NCBI GenBank assembly: GCA_036794395.1
Contig: DAIRGS010000271.1
Span: forward strand, 1-9,430
Direction of reading: 5' to 3'
Length of the DNA: 9,430 nt
Source of the DNA: DASXMX01 sp036794395
GTDB lineage: Bacteria; Planctomycetota; Phycisphaerae; Tepidisphaerales; Tepidisphaeraceae
Positions 1-7,367 of the stretch are shown here, piece after piece. Made by a program: the position numbers and the translations under genes. The notes below the pieces were generated by a model. That model was not told the DNA's origin. It made no database searches and saw nothing but the letters and a program-made list of their open reading frames with translations. Each line of letters starts with the position of its first letter. Within the stretch, counting starts at the first letter, position 1.

Positions 1-101
1 AAGTCATTGGTCTAAACATGACTGCGCCTCTTCTCTACTCGACGTTAAATCTTCTGCCTTCTCCTCCGGTGTTCAAGGTGCATCGTGATTGGGCGCATCG
101 T

Positions 102-1610
102 CTATTTCCCGCCTTTGAAGTTGATATCGAATTTGTCGAGGATTGTGCGGTCGGTTTCGAAGGTTAGATCGTTGAGGGACGCAATCGCGGGGGCGGTGCC
201 GGAGGACGCTGAGAAGTGGAGGGTGTAATCGGCTGGGCCGTGGCCGTTGGCGGGGCCGACGTGGAGGGTGAGGGTGTAGGCGTCCGCGGGTTGTGTGGCG
301 ACGGGGGCTGATTCGAGATACTTCTGCGCTGTCAGGGGGTGCAGGCTGCTGAGCAGGGCGTCAACCTGGGGATCGTTGGCATCGCCCGTGCCGCCGGATT
401 GGATGATCCACTTTGAAGCAGGCTGAGTGGCCGCTGCAAGCGTGGGCTGGGTGGCGGGCTGGGATGCCGCGCCCTGGGTTGACGGAGCGGTGGTCGGCTC
501 CGGCGAAAGTGTTGGCCCGATTGCGGTTTTTTCCTGCCGGCGGACCAGCGTGAATTCGTGCTGCTCGGCGGGCCGGGTGGCGGGCTGCGTGGCCGCGGGG
601 TGGTTGACGGCAAGGGTAATGGTTTCGACCTGCGCTGGATCGATATCAAGTGCTTTTCGATCGCGCAGGTCCAACGCGGTTTTGGTCAGACTGGATTGAC
701 TGGTCAGCGGAACGGTCACAATTGAGCCGCCGTTTATGCTGGCGAAGACATTCTTCTGGAGAACGCTGTCAAACCGGCCGAACACGACGGTTGTCCCGGC
801 GGGCCTGGTGGCCGCCGGCTGGGTTGACGGTGGAGTGGTCGCGAACCACACGGTCAACGTAGGTTTGGCCAAGCCGTACGATTCGGGCTTTTGAGCGTCG
901 TTTACAAACTCGACCGCGCTCAAATCGGTGAGCGCGAACAGCAGACTCGAAATCTCCCCGGAGTCGGCCGGCATTGCTTTGGGTTCGGTGATCTGCCAAT
1001 CCGCGCCGTGCTTTTCGAACCGAAGCGTTTGGCCGTTTTGGGTAATGGCGACCTGCTGAACCTGATCGGTGCTGGCGTCGATGAGCTTTTTACTTCGGTA
1101 GGAATCCGCCGGCTTGGCGAGTTGCTCGTTCAACCCCGAGGAAACAATCTGCGGCGTCGAATCGTCGTTTACGAGCACGTAGAGCGCATCGGAAATATTC
1201 GACTTATCGCCGAACGACAACTTGCTGGTTTTGCCATCGTTGGCGGTGAGTTGCACCACGTAGTTGGGATGATCCAGCCCGACCGATCCCTTCTGATCCG
1301 CAGGGAGTTTGCCGCGGGAGGTGAGGTCGGTGATTTGTTTGACGAACTGGTCGACGGTGGATGAATCGGCCGCGGCATTCACCGGCTGCCACAGCCGCCA
1401 CTTGCCACCCACTTTATCAACGACAATTTGCTTTCCATCCGGCTGCGTGATCGACACCTGTTTTACGGTTGCTGCGTCGACGGTAATGATTTTGCCAGGG
1501 GTGGTGTTGGTCGCGGTATCGCTCGCCGGCGTTGAAACACGCCCGACCACGAAGAATACGCCGACAACCGCGAGCGCGACGAGCAGGACAATGGTCGTTT
1601 TGAAATTCAT
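102..1610 (-). CDS. Membrane-anchored DUF4340-type protein of the GldG-like ABC cluster
   Basis: A 502-residue protein. It begins with a short basic stretch and one hydrophobic helix (about residues 6-24, followed by GRV), so it is probably anchored in the membrane with the rest outside the cytoplasm. A motif of the form W-x-(I/L)-x-x-P followed by a helix with spaced Leu/Val recurs near residues 70-100, 204-236 and 400-435, which suggests three related modules as in DUF4340 proteins. Thr/Pro/Gln/Ala-rich linkers (TQPA, ATRPA, SQPATQP) lie near 258-273, 338-349, 368-399 and 436-442. In other genomes DUF4340 genes commonly follow a GldG-like gene, and this one does, after a 65-nt gap. The role is unknown; assisting the transporter at the cell surface is inferred. 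The ATG at 1610 places the start directly before the signal-anchor. No clear Shine-Dalgarno sequence is visible. The family call rests on gene order, the repeated W motif and topology, without a profile search. Confidence 0.82.
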   Translation of the reverse strand: MNFKTTIVLLVALAVVGVFFVVGRVSTPASDTATNTTPGKIITVDAATVKQVSITQPDGKQIVVDKVGGKWRLWQPVNAAADSSTVDQFVKQITDLTSRGKLPADQKGSVGLDHPNYVVQLTANDGKTSKLSFGDKSNISDALYVLVNDDSTPQIVSSGLNEQLAKPADSYRSKKLIDASTDQVQQVAITQNGQTLRFEKHGADWQITEPKAMPADSGEISSLLFALTDLSAVEFVNDAQKPESYGLAKPTLTVWFATTPPSTQPAATRPAGTTVVFGRFDSVLQKNVFASINGGSIVTVPLTSQSSLTKTALDLRDRKALDIDPAQVETITLAVNHPAATQPATRPAEQHEFTLVRRQEKTAIGPTLSPEPTTAPSTQGAASQPATQPTLAAATQPASKWIIQSGGTGDANDPQVDALLSSLHPLTAQKYLESAPVATQPADAYTLTLHVGPANGHGPADYTLHFSASSGTAPAIASLNDLTFETDRTILDKFDINFKGGK

Positions 1611-1612
1611 AG

Positions 1613-1629
1613 TTTCGCCGCGGGCGAAA
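1613..1629. promoter_or_regulatory. Small hairpin just upstream of the DUF4340 start codon
   Basis: A perfect 7-bp inverted repeat (TTTCGCC, loop GCG, GGCGAAA) ends two bases upstream of the ATG at 1610. It occupies the position where a ribosome-binding site would sit and lies in the only gap inside the transporter operon. It could reduce translation of the last gene or mark a processing site. There is no T-run after it on the minus strand, so it does not look like an intrinsic terminator. Its function is inferred only. Confidence 0.35.
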
Positions 1630-1675
1630 TCTCACCCGCTCAAATGAGTCACACGGATCCTTCGAATTCTTTGGT

Positions 1676-3850
1676 TCAATCGCGCCGCGCGAGATACATT
1701 CCCAACCCACCGGCCAACACGACCAGCGCAGGCAGAATCAGGACCACCCCGATCCGCCAGAACCGCAGCATGCCGGTACTCATGTCTGAGATCCGGCTCA
1801 CCTGCAAAGCCGCGGGGCTCAGGGCAATCATCGTGTCCATCTTCGCGGCCCAGAATGATGCGTTGGTCGCCAACTCCCCGTTTCCAGGGAACCGGGCAAC
1901 AAATCGCGGGTTCTCTTCGCTGGCCGCTTCGGGGTCGGCGATGTTGAGGTAGTCGTTGTAGGCGAAGGTCGCTGCACCGATCACCACCAGACGCCCGCCG
2001 CCTTTTTTCTCCACCGCAACGCCCGCCGCGATTGGTGCGGGGACATCGGTCTTGGGATCGAAGGTTGGAGTGGTTCCACCTTCGAGGCTGTTTAGATCGG
2101 TCTCGCCCCAGCTCTCCTGCGCCTCAGGGACGGTCGGGAGCGGGAGCAGAGTCTGTGCGGTGTACCCATCCACGGCATGATGGCCGACCACGACCACCGG
2201 CGCAAAAATCGAGTCGAGGTTTTTGAGCGGCTTTGCCAGGTCGGCGTCGCCATAGCTTTTCAAACCCCAGAACCAGGCACGTCGAAGGGCTTCCTGGAAA
2301 GGGTCGATTTGTCCGCCGGTCTTTGGAGCGGGGGGCGGCTGCTTATGCACGGCCAGCGCCTCGGAGCGAATATCAACGCCCCAGGGCTTCATCACTTCCG
2401 CTAAATTATCCGACTGCGGGCCGACCAGTACGATCGCAGAGCCGCCATGGCCCAGGTGTTCTGCCAGCTTCGGCGCGATCGGTTCGGGCCCCCCGGCCAT
2501 CTGTCCGCCAAAATCCAGAACCACCCAGACAGCATCATTGATGGCCGCCCATTCGGGCTCCGGCGCCGAGGGCATTTGCCGCTGCATTGCTTGCATCGCC
2601 CATTGGCCGGACAGATCCTTTTCCAGAACCTCAAAGTTGTATTCACGAAGCCGATCGGCCCAGGCAGAGAGCCGTCCTTCGGGAATGAAGGGCGGGAAGC
2701 CGGCTGCCGTCATAGGCGCGCCGCCCGGCCGCAGGAAGACGATCTTCTGCTTGTTGCTGCTGGTGAGCGCGACAATCGCACTGGTGATTTGTTGTTCGCC
2801 GGCAAAGCTCGGCGCGACCTTGCCATCCGTGTACATCTTCACATTGGCATTCTCAGGCCACACCTGGTTTTCACTGAGGATGCGCCAATCGTTCGGGCCC
2901 ATGATCAGGATCGGATTGGGAATATTGAGGGCGCTGGTCAATTCATCGATTTTGATCTCCCCAAGCTTGTCGATCTTGGCAATCTGCTCATCGACCATTT
3001 TCTTAATCGCCTGCTGCTGCGGCGGGCTGTCGATGACATACTGATGAATCGCGGGTGGAAGAGTCGGTGCGGTCTTGAACTGATCCAAAACCCCTACGAT
3101 GGCCTCCGAGTTTTTTGAGATGCCGTCCAGCGTTTTTCGGAGTGATGCCACAATGCCCTTGTAGTCGGGGCGGTGTTCCTTGAGTTGGCGGTTGATGCTG
3201 GTCTGCTCGCTTTCCAGAGCCTTGGGCGTGCTCTGAACCGAGCGGAACACGCTCTGAAGCATCTGGGAATTCTTGTCATCGCCCAAAGAGTCGGCCGGGA
3301 GGCTCGAGGCCTTCGCGGCTTCGGAAGTTACCAGCGGGAGAAGCTGCTTGCTGGCGGTGCCATAGTCGGTAAGAAAATCCTGGTAACCCTTGATCGCCTT
3401 GCCGTACCGCTCAGTCAATTCCGTAAGCAGTTGATCTTGTTTGGTGCGATCCGAGATGGGATCAAATGCGTCGATGGAAATGTGACTGGACGCACGCCGG
3501 TAACCATCCAGAAGGTCCGAGACGATCCCCGGCTTATCGACTGCTCGACCCGCCTGTGACTGCTCGGCGACACTGGGCTTAATGTGCGTGTAGAGGCTGA
3601 CGATTTTGATATCGGTCTTGAGGTCGCGCAGGATGTTCAGCGTTTGCGGCTTGAGGCTGTTGGCGCCCTGGGCCGTCGTATCGATCCGCACGTCCTTGGC
3701 CTGCACGATATAGGTCACCAGCGATGCGATGACGATCACCAGGACAATCATCAGCGCTACGTTGGAACCATACTTTGCCCAACGTTGCGACTGGCTTTCG
3801 GGGCCTGAGGAGGCCGCGGTTTTTTTGTTGTCGTTTTTGTCGGCACTCAT
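1676..3850 (-). CDS. GldG-like ABC transporter auxiliary protein
   Basis: A 724-residue protein with a hydrophilic N-tail, TM helix 1 (about 28-49), a large extracytoplasmic region, and TM helix 2 (about 698-720) just before the basic C-terminus ARRD. This two-anchor layout is typical of GldG and related ABC_transp_aux proteins. Family-like landmarks are the post-TM segment with SLKPQTLNILRDL (65-77), GEQQITSAIVAL (351-362), and a Rossmann-like stretch with VVLDFGG and AEHLGHGGSAIVLVG (443-477) ending in KPWGVDI. Residues about 135-310 form a long charged, helix-rich segment that makes the protein longer than the roughly 500-600 residues I expect for GldG. The start at 3850 is chosen because it overlaps the permease stop by 4 bp (ATGA); the open frame continues 88 codons further upstream, but that part only overlaps the permease gene. 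It probably works with the ATPase and permease on the outer face of the membrane. The substrate is unknown. Confidence 0.85.
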   Translation of the reverse strand: MSADKNDNKKTAASSGPESQSQRWAKYGSNVALMIVLVIVIASLVTYIVQAKDVRIDTTAQGANSLKPQTLNILRDLKTDIKIVSLYTHIKPSVAEQSQAGRAVDKPGIVSDLLDGYRRASSHISIDAFDPISDRTKQDQLLTELTERYGKAIKGYQDFLTDYGTASKQLLPLVTSEAAKASSLPADSLGDDKNSQMLQSVFRSVQSTPKALESEQTSINRQLKEHRPDYKGIVASLRKTLDGISKNSEAIVGVLDQFKTAPTLPPAIHQYVIDSPPQQQAIKKMVDEQIAKIDKLGEIKIDELTSALNIPNPILIMGPNDWRILSENQVWPENANVKMYTDGKVAPSFAGEQQITSAIVALTSSNKQKIVFLRPGGAPMTAAGFPPFIPEGRLSAWADRLREYNFEVLEKDLSGQWAMQAMQRQMPSAPEPEWAAINDAVWVVLDFGGQMAGGPEPIAPKLAEHLGHGGSAIVLVGPQSDNLAEVMKPWGVDIRSEALAVHKQPPPAPKTGGQIDPFQEALRRAWFWGLKSYGDADLAKPLKNLDSIFAPVVVVGHHAVDGYTAQTLLPLPTVPEAQESWGETDLNSLEGGTTPTFDPKTDVPAPIAAGVAVEKKGGGRLVVIGAATFAYNDYLNIADPEAASEENPRFVARFPGNGELATNASFWAAKMDTMIALSPAALQVSRISDMSTGMLRFWRIGVVLILPALVVLAGGLGMYLARRD

Positions 3851-4563
3851 TTCCAGCGCCTCGATTCCAGCACCTTGACGGTCAGAAAAAGGAACACGGC
3901 TGTCGCGAGCACGAAGAAGGCGATGTTGCCGGTGCTCATGATGCCACGGGAAAAATCGCTGTACCGGCGATACACCGCCTGATCGACGACCTGACGTACC
4001 CACGGCCGGAGGTTTGCGAACTGGGCCAGGAAGTAGGGCACGACTGTCGACAGCGAAAGGATGGAAATCGCAATCACCACCGAGACAATTTGATTGCGCG
4101 TCATCGACGAGCAAAACAGCCCGACGGCGATAAACAACGCTCCCACCAGAATGATGCCCAGATAACCACTGAAGATCGGGCCGAAATCCGGCCGGGCATA
4201 GATCAACAGAAGCACCACATACAGCAGCGTTGGCAGCAGCATCACGATCAGCAAGCCCATGTTCCCGGCGAATTTTCCGATCACCACTTCAGTGTCGTTC
4301 ACCGGTGCGGTCATCAGTGTTTCAATGGTGCCGCTGGCCCATTCCTGCGCGAGCAGGCCCATGGAGAGGACGGGCACGATGATGACCAGGAACCACACCA
4401 TCCAATCGAGCGTCGATCGCATCGCGGCGGCCTGTCCCGGTTCAAAGTCGCGCCAGAACGCCGCTCCGCTGGCGAGCAAAAACGCCACGATCACCACGTA
4501 AGCTATCGGCGAATAAAAATAGCTTCCGAATTCACGTCGGGCGATCGCCATTGCACGGTTCAT
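3847..4563 (-). CDS. ABC-2 type permease, GldF-like
   Basis: A 238-residue integral membrane protein with about six TM helices (near 16-33, 53-72, 102-121, 131-150, 158-180 and 211-230). The N-terminal ARREFGSYFYSPIAYVV pattern matches GldF-type permeases. Between TM2 and TM3 lies QEWASGTIETLMTAPV (73-88), the conserved E-x3-GT-x-E-x-L-x3-P motif of ABC-2 permeases, thought to contact the ATPase. It would form the membrane channel of the exporter with the ATPase encoded just upstream, probably as a dimer. The start ATG overlaps the ATPase stop by 4 bp (ATGA at 4560-4563), and its own stop overlaps the GldG-like start by 4 bp, so translation is probably coupled across all three genes. A GGTGAGG stretch just before the ATG could act as ribosome-binding site. 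The substrate cannot be told from sequence. Confidence 0.92.
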   Translation of the reverse strand: MNRAMAIARREFGSYFYSPIAYVVIVAFLLASGAAFWRDFEPGQAAAMRSTLDWMVWFLVIIVPVLSMGLLAQEWASGTIETLMTAPVNDTEVVIGKFAGNMGLLIVMLLPTLLYVVLLLIYARPDFGPIFSGYLGIILVGALFIAVGLFCSSMTRNQIVSVVIAISILSLSTVVPYFLAQFANLRPWVRQVVDQAVYRRYSDFSRGIMSTGNIAFFVLATAVFLFLTVKVLESRRWK

Positions 4564-5528
4564 GCCTCACCCCCACTCCGGCCCATTGCCTGCGTTGCCA
4601 TAAGCTCCACGAAGAATTCCTCCAGCGAGCCTTGTTCGAGCCGGATTTCACGAAGCGGCCAGCCGTTCTGAATGACGGTTCGGGCGACTTCCTCGCGAAC
4701 ATCGCGCGACTCCTGCGATCGGATCGCGGCGCTCACGTAACCGTCGTTGTGCGGCTGGCCATTTAACAGTTCCACCGTGCTGACGCCGCTCACGCGGCTC
4801 AAGATATTCTTTACCTGCTCGGCCGGCCCACGGCACTCAACCAGCACGCGCGATTGAATGCGCCGGCTGGTCCGCAATTCGTCCAAAGTGCCCTGTGCGA
4901 CAATCCTTCCCTGGCGGATAAAAATTGCACGATCGCAGATGGCTTCCACCTCACGCAGGATGTGCGTGGAGAGAAGGATCGTGTGTTCCCCGGCCAGTTC
5001 CTTCAGCAGATTGCGGTGCTCCATGACCTGGGTCGGATCGAGGCCCACGGTGGGCTCGTCCAGGATTAGGACAGCCGGGCTGTGCAAAAGTGCATCGGCC
5101 AGCCCAACCCGCTGCCGCATGCCTTTGGAGAGATGTCCGATCACCCGCCGGCGGAAATCGCCCAGCCAGCATTTTTTGACGACATACTCAATGCGCTCAT
5201 TGCGCTGCGACCGGCTCATTCCGCGAAGTCGGCCGCGGAAATGCAGGTATTCCTCGACCCGCATTTCGCCGTAAAGCGGGGTGCTTTCCGGCAGATAGCC
5301 GAGGCTTTGGCGCACTTGTTCGGATTGATGGAAAATGTCGAAGCCATTGAGCGTGGCTCCGCCGCTGGTGGGGGGGATGTAGCAGGTCAGCATGCGCAGC
5401 GTGGTGGATTTGCCTGCGCCGTTGGGGCCCAGGAAACCGACGATCTGGCCCTTGCCGACCTCGAAGGAGACGTTGTCCACGGCCATTACGTTTCCGTAGG
5501 CCTTACTAAGCTGCGAAACCGATATCAC
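4560..5528 (-). CDS. ABC transporter ATP-binding protein, GldA-like
   Basis: A 322-residue ATPase that would power the ABC-2 permease encoded directly downstream. All nucleotide-binding motifs are present, numbered from the GTG start: Walker A GPNGAGKST (34-42), Q-loop region GYLPESTPLY with Glu in place of the usual Gln (77-86), signature LSKGMRQRVGLA (133-144), Walker B VLILDEPT (153-160), D-loop GLDP (162-165) and H-loop STH (187-189). The LPE Q-loop and LSKGM signature are usual for ABC-2/GldA-type ATPases. After the core, about 100 residues form the accessory C-terminal domain common in this class. The GTG at 5528 is preferred over a TTG 20 codons upstream because GGAGGA lies just before it and the protein then begins VISVSQLSKAYG, as family members do. 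It is the first gene of the transporter operon. Confidence 0.95.
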   Translation of the reverse strand: MISVSQLSKAYGNVMAVDNVSFEVGKGQIVGFLGPNGAGKSTTLRMLTCYIPPTSGGATLNGFDIFHQSEQVRQSLGYLPESTPLYGEMRVEEYLHFRGRLRGMSRSQRNERIEYVVKKCWLGDFRRRVIGHLSKGMRQRVGLADALLHSPAVLILDEPTVGLDPTQVMEHRNLLKELAGEHTILLSTHILREVEAICDRAIFIRQGRIVAQGTLDELRTSRRIQSRVLVECRGPAEQVKNILSRVSGVSTVELLNGQPHNDGYVSAAIRSQESRDVREEVARTVIQNGWPLREIRLEQGSLEEFFVELMATQAMGRSGGEA

Positions 5529-5533
5529 CTGTT

Positions 5534-5539
5534 CCTCCG
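5534..5539 (-). promoter_or_regulatory. Strong ribosome-binding site fixing the ATPase start
   Basis: The minus strand reads GGAGGA and then four bases (ACAG) before the GTG at 5528. This is the clearest Shine-Dalgarno sequence in the window and decides the ATPase start in favour of GTG over the upstream TTG. Confidence 0.75.
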
Positions 5540-5602
5540 CGAGGAGTCGCACACAGCCGATCCAGGCCGCCAAAGCCGCCGGCTGCAAAATTTGGGAACG
5601 AA

Positions 5603-5632
5603 TCTGTAAAGCGCACGCCCGGATATTGTCAA
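5603..5632 (-). promoter_or_regulatory. Candidate sigma-70-like promoter of the transporter operon
   Basis: A perfect TTGACA (5632-5627) is followed, 16-18 bases on, by TTTACAGA (5610-5603), which gives only a weak -10 match. The position, about 70-100 bases before the ATPase GTG in the 239-bp gap between the array and the transporter operon, is sensible. The -10 is poor and planctomycete promoters are not well defined by E. coli rules, so this is tentative. Confidence 0.3.
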
Positions 5633-5767
5633 GGGCGGCCCGTTTCCGTCACTCCCTTGCGCCATGGTACGCGCTGTCTGACCGCAATGTTGCCATTTGC
5701 GCGGCAAATTTTGTGGATTGGGGTGCGGGCAGGATGGACACGCTCTTCAAGTGGTCCTGGTATGGGT

Positions 5768-6343
5768 TCAGTTTTGGGGGACTGGTGCAATTTCAACCGC
5801 CGTCCCGCATTCGGGGCAGATGCCGCTGGTGTTGCCGGTGAGATTATATGAGCAGGTTGAGCAATGATTGTAACGCGGTTTTCGGGCAAATCGGACTATC
5901 ATCCAAAGCGGACAAATACCCAACGCGAGGGCTATCGACCAATAGGGTATCAGCACGAAAACGCTCGTGCAGAGCGTTCCGCCGCTCATAACCATGCGCT
6001 CGCGGTGGCAGTCGAAACCAATCGCACGTCTATCGGGACCGATGCCGTTAAACGGAACACGATCTCCCTCGTGTTGTCGTTCGTAGACCGGGAAGCCGGC
6101 GTAGGGCTTGTACGATTCGCCTAGGGCGATTCGGACGCGAAACGATTGAAAAACCTTCACATAGCTGATTCCGTGGAATGGTCCGACTTGTAGCTGCCAG
6201 TCCACAAGCGCCGTGTCACGATCCGCCAGACAGACCGCGCGCCAGATGTCGAAGTACCAATAGCTCCGCATCCACAGCATTACCGTCGCCAGGCACATTA
6301 GCAGCGATATGCCAGATGCGAGGGGTAGCAGTTTTCGTGTCAC
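5768..6343 (-). CDS. Two-pass membrane protein with C-terminal zinc ribbon, array copy 1 (last in transcription order)
   Basis: A 191-residue protein of unknown function. The basic start MTRK leads into TM1 (about 5-25) ending in LWMRSYW, an extracytoplasmic segment of about 100 residues, TM2 (about 129-151), a basic RFARKPR, and a zinc ribbon with Cys161, 164, 176 and 179 (CSTCSYNLTG, then CPECG). The Gly usual after the second Cys is Ser here. The ribbon should be cytoplasmic because the N-terminus is basic and there are two TM helices. It starts with GTG, overlapping the stop of copy 2 by 4 bp (GTGA). Its tail, EIAPVPQN, differs from the AVAGK tails of most copies, as might be expected for the terminal gene, which has no downstream start to overlap. 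The type is, as I recall it, a common multi-copy hypothetical family in planctomycetes; no function is assigned. Confidence 0.8.
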   Translation of the reverse strand: MTRKLLPLASGISLLMCLATVMLWMRSYWYFDIWRAVCLADRDTALVDWQLQVGPFHGISYVKVFQSFRVRIALGESYKPYAGFPVYERQHEGDRVPFNGIGPDRRAIGFDCHRERMVMSGGTLCTSVFVLIPYWSIALALGICPLWMIVRFARKPRYNHCSTCSYNLTGNTSGICPECGTAVEIAPVPQN

Positions 6344-6789
6344 GTTGTGACCTTATCTTTGCCCGCCACCGCTGTTCCACATTCCGGACACACGCCGCTG
6401 GTGTTGCCGGTGAGGTCGTAACCGCAAGCGGAGCAGCAGCCAGCACTCAGGCGTCGTGTTCGCTGCAAACGCCGGCGGAACCACATTCCCGGAAGAACGG
6501 CCGCCGTCATCGCCAACGGCCAGTGCGGAATAACGACAAACTGATGATTTCTTGAAAACGCACCCACGTGAAATCCGGCGGCCGAGTGATGCCATTCGAG
6601 CATCACGTCCATGTATTTGGTGGGCTTGTGGCGATCAAAGAAGATGCCGCTTTGGATGCGGACTGGCCAATGACCCGTACTCGGCGGGCCAACAAACGTC
6701 CTCCCCCGGTCACTCACCCAGCCGGCCAATATCAAGATTAGCAGAAGCAAAGAGACTGAAGTTGCGAAGTCGAAAGGGTCGCGCCTCAT
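6340..6789 (-). CDS. Two-pass membrane protein with C-terminal zinc ribbon, array copy 2
   Basis: A 149-residue protein. It starts MRRD, with TM1 about 8-24, the most divergent N-terminus in the array (GWVSDRG instead of WVRSY). A loop of about 60 residues is followed by TM2 beginning VVIPHWPLAM (85-94), then a basic RRRLQRTRR. The ribbon uses Cys119, 122, 134 and 137 (CSACGYDLTG, then CPECG), with an extra Cys118. The tail is AVAGKDKVTT. The frame stays open upstream to 7164, but that extension only overlaps copy 3. The ATG at 6789 is chosen because it aligns with the MRRK starts of its paralogues and overlaps the copy 3 stop as ATGA. Function unknown; the four metal-binding Cys are intact. 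Confidence 0.78.
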   Translation of the reverse strand: MRRDPFDFATSVSLLLLILILAGWVSDRGRTFVGPPSTGHWPVRIQSGIFFDRHKPTKYMDVMLEWHHSAAGFHVGAFSRNHQFVVIPHWPLAMTAAVLPGMWFRRRLQRTRRLSAGCCSACGYDLTGNTSGVCPECGTAVAGKDKVTT

Positions 6790-7367
6790 GGCTTGCTCGT
6801 TCCCCGCCCCTGGACCGAAGCTCCGCATTCCGGGCAGATGTTGCTGGTATTGCCGGTGAGGTTGTAGCCGCAGTCGTGACAGAGGCCTAGCGATTGTCGG
6901 CGGTGTCCCCGCCGTCGTCGATGGCCTGTGAGATACAGCGTCGGCAGCGCGATTGAGGATACGATCAGCGGCCAGATCGGACCGATCATGCCCCAACTTA
7001 TCGCCGTCGTAGCTGGACCGCCGGGGGGACTCCAACCCGGTATCCCACCACACCAGAACCCAAGCAAAGTGGACCGAGTCGGACTCTGTGCTCTGATCGA
7101 CCGATTCCACATTAAGTGCCCATCCACCTCTCGGCGGCCGGGGAATCGTTCTCTCTGCTGCCAACCCTGCGGTACGTATCGGAACAAATCGTCTTTCGTG
7201 ATCCAGAGGGCAAAGTGACCGCCGCCTGTTCGAAGGATGTATCGATTCTCGTCACTAATGTATGAGAAGTGATCGACGCCAAGGTGGCTTCGTACCCAAT
7301 CCACCGTTACTGTAAGGCATGCCAGCAACGACAGGGCAGAGGCGAAGGGAAACAGCTTGCGTCTCAT
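6786..7367 (-). CDS. Two-pass membrane protein with C-terminal zinc ribbon, array copy 3
   Basis: A 193-residue protein. MRRKLFPFASALSLLACL leads through TM1 to DWVRSH, then a loop of about 100 residues with the sequence STLLGFW (99-105), TM2 about 128-147 (IGPIWPLIVSSIALP), a basic HRRRRGHRR, and the ribbon Cys163, 166, 178 and 181. The tail ASVQGRGTSKP differs from the AVAGK type, and TSG is TSN in the ribbon. An in-frame ATG 11 codons upstream (MRDGG...) exists, but the six-way alignment of the MRRK/VRRR starts and the ATGA overlap with the copy 4 stop favour 7367. Function unknown. Confidence 0.78.
   Translation of the reverse strand: MRRKLFPFASALSLLACLTVTVDWVRSHLGVDHFSYISDENRYILRTGGGHFALWITKDDLFRYVPQGWQQRERFPGRREVDGHLMWNRSIRAQSPTRSTLLGFWCGGIPGWSPPGGPATTAISWGMIGPIWPLIVSSIALPTLYLTGHRRRRGHRRQSLGLCHDCGYNLTGNTSNICPECGASVQGRGTSKP

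Noticed and set aside
1..19. A possible minus-strand ATG at 19 (MFRPMT) after the DUF4340 gene
   Set aside because: Only six codons fit before the window edge, so a next gene in the operon cannot be supported.
2447..3118. A 223-codon plus-strand frame opposite the GldG-like gene
   Set aside because: It has no motifs and lies fully inside a well-supported gene on the other strand.
3851..4114. An 88-codon N-terminal extension of the GldG-like gene
   Set aside because: It overlaps the permease gene, lacks family similarity, and the ATG at 3850 gives a normal signal-anchor start with an ATGA overlap.
3775..4671. A 298-codon open frame on the plus strand opposite the permease
   Set aside because: Its translation is rich in His, Arg, Gln and Asp with no recognisable domain, and it mirrors a clear membrane-protein gene. 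It is a high-GC antisense artefact.
5695..5712. ATTTGC/GCAAAT hairpin followed by TTT after the array
   Set aside because: The T-run follows the hairpin only on the plus strand, where there is no gene to terminate; on the minus strand no T-run follows.
6790..7164. Upstream extension of array copy 2 to 274 residues
   Set aside because: It overlaps copy 3 in another frame; the paralogue alignment fixes the start at MRRD.
7316..7319. Lipobox-like LLAC in copy 3 (and LLMC, LLLC in copies 1 and 4)
   Set aside because: The hydrophobic helix continues past the Cys, the residue before it is usually not small, and copies 2, 5 and 6 lack the Cys, so a lipoprotein signal is unlikely.
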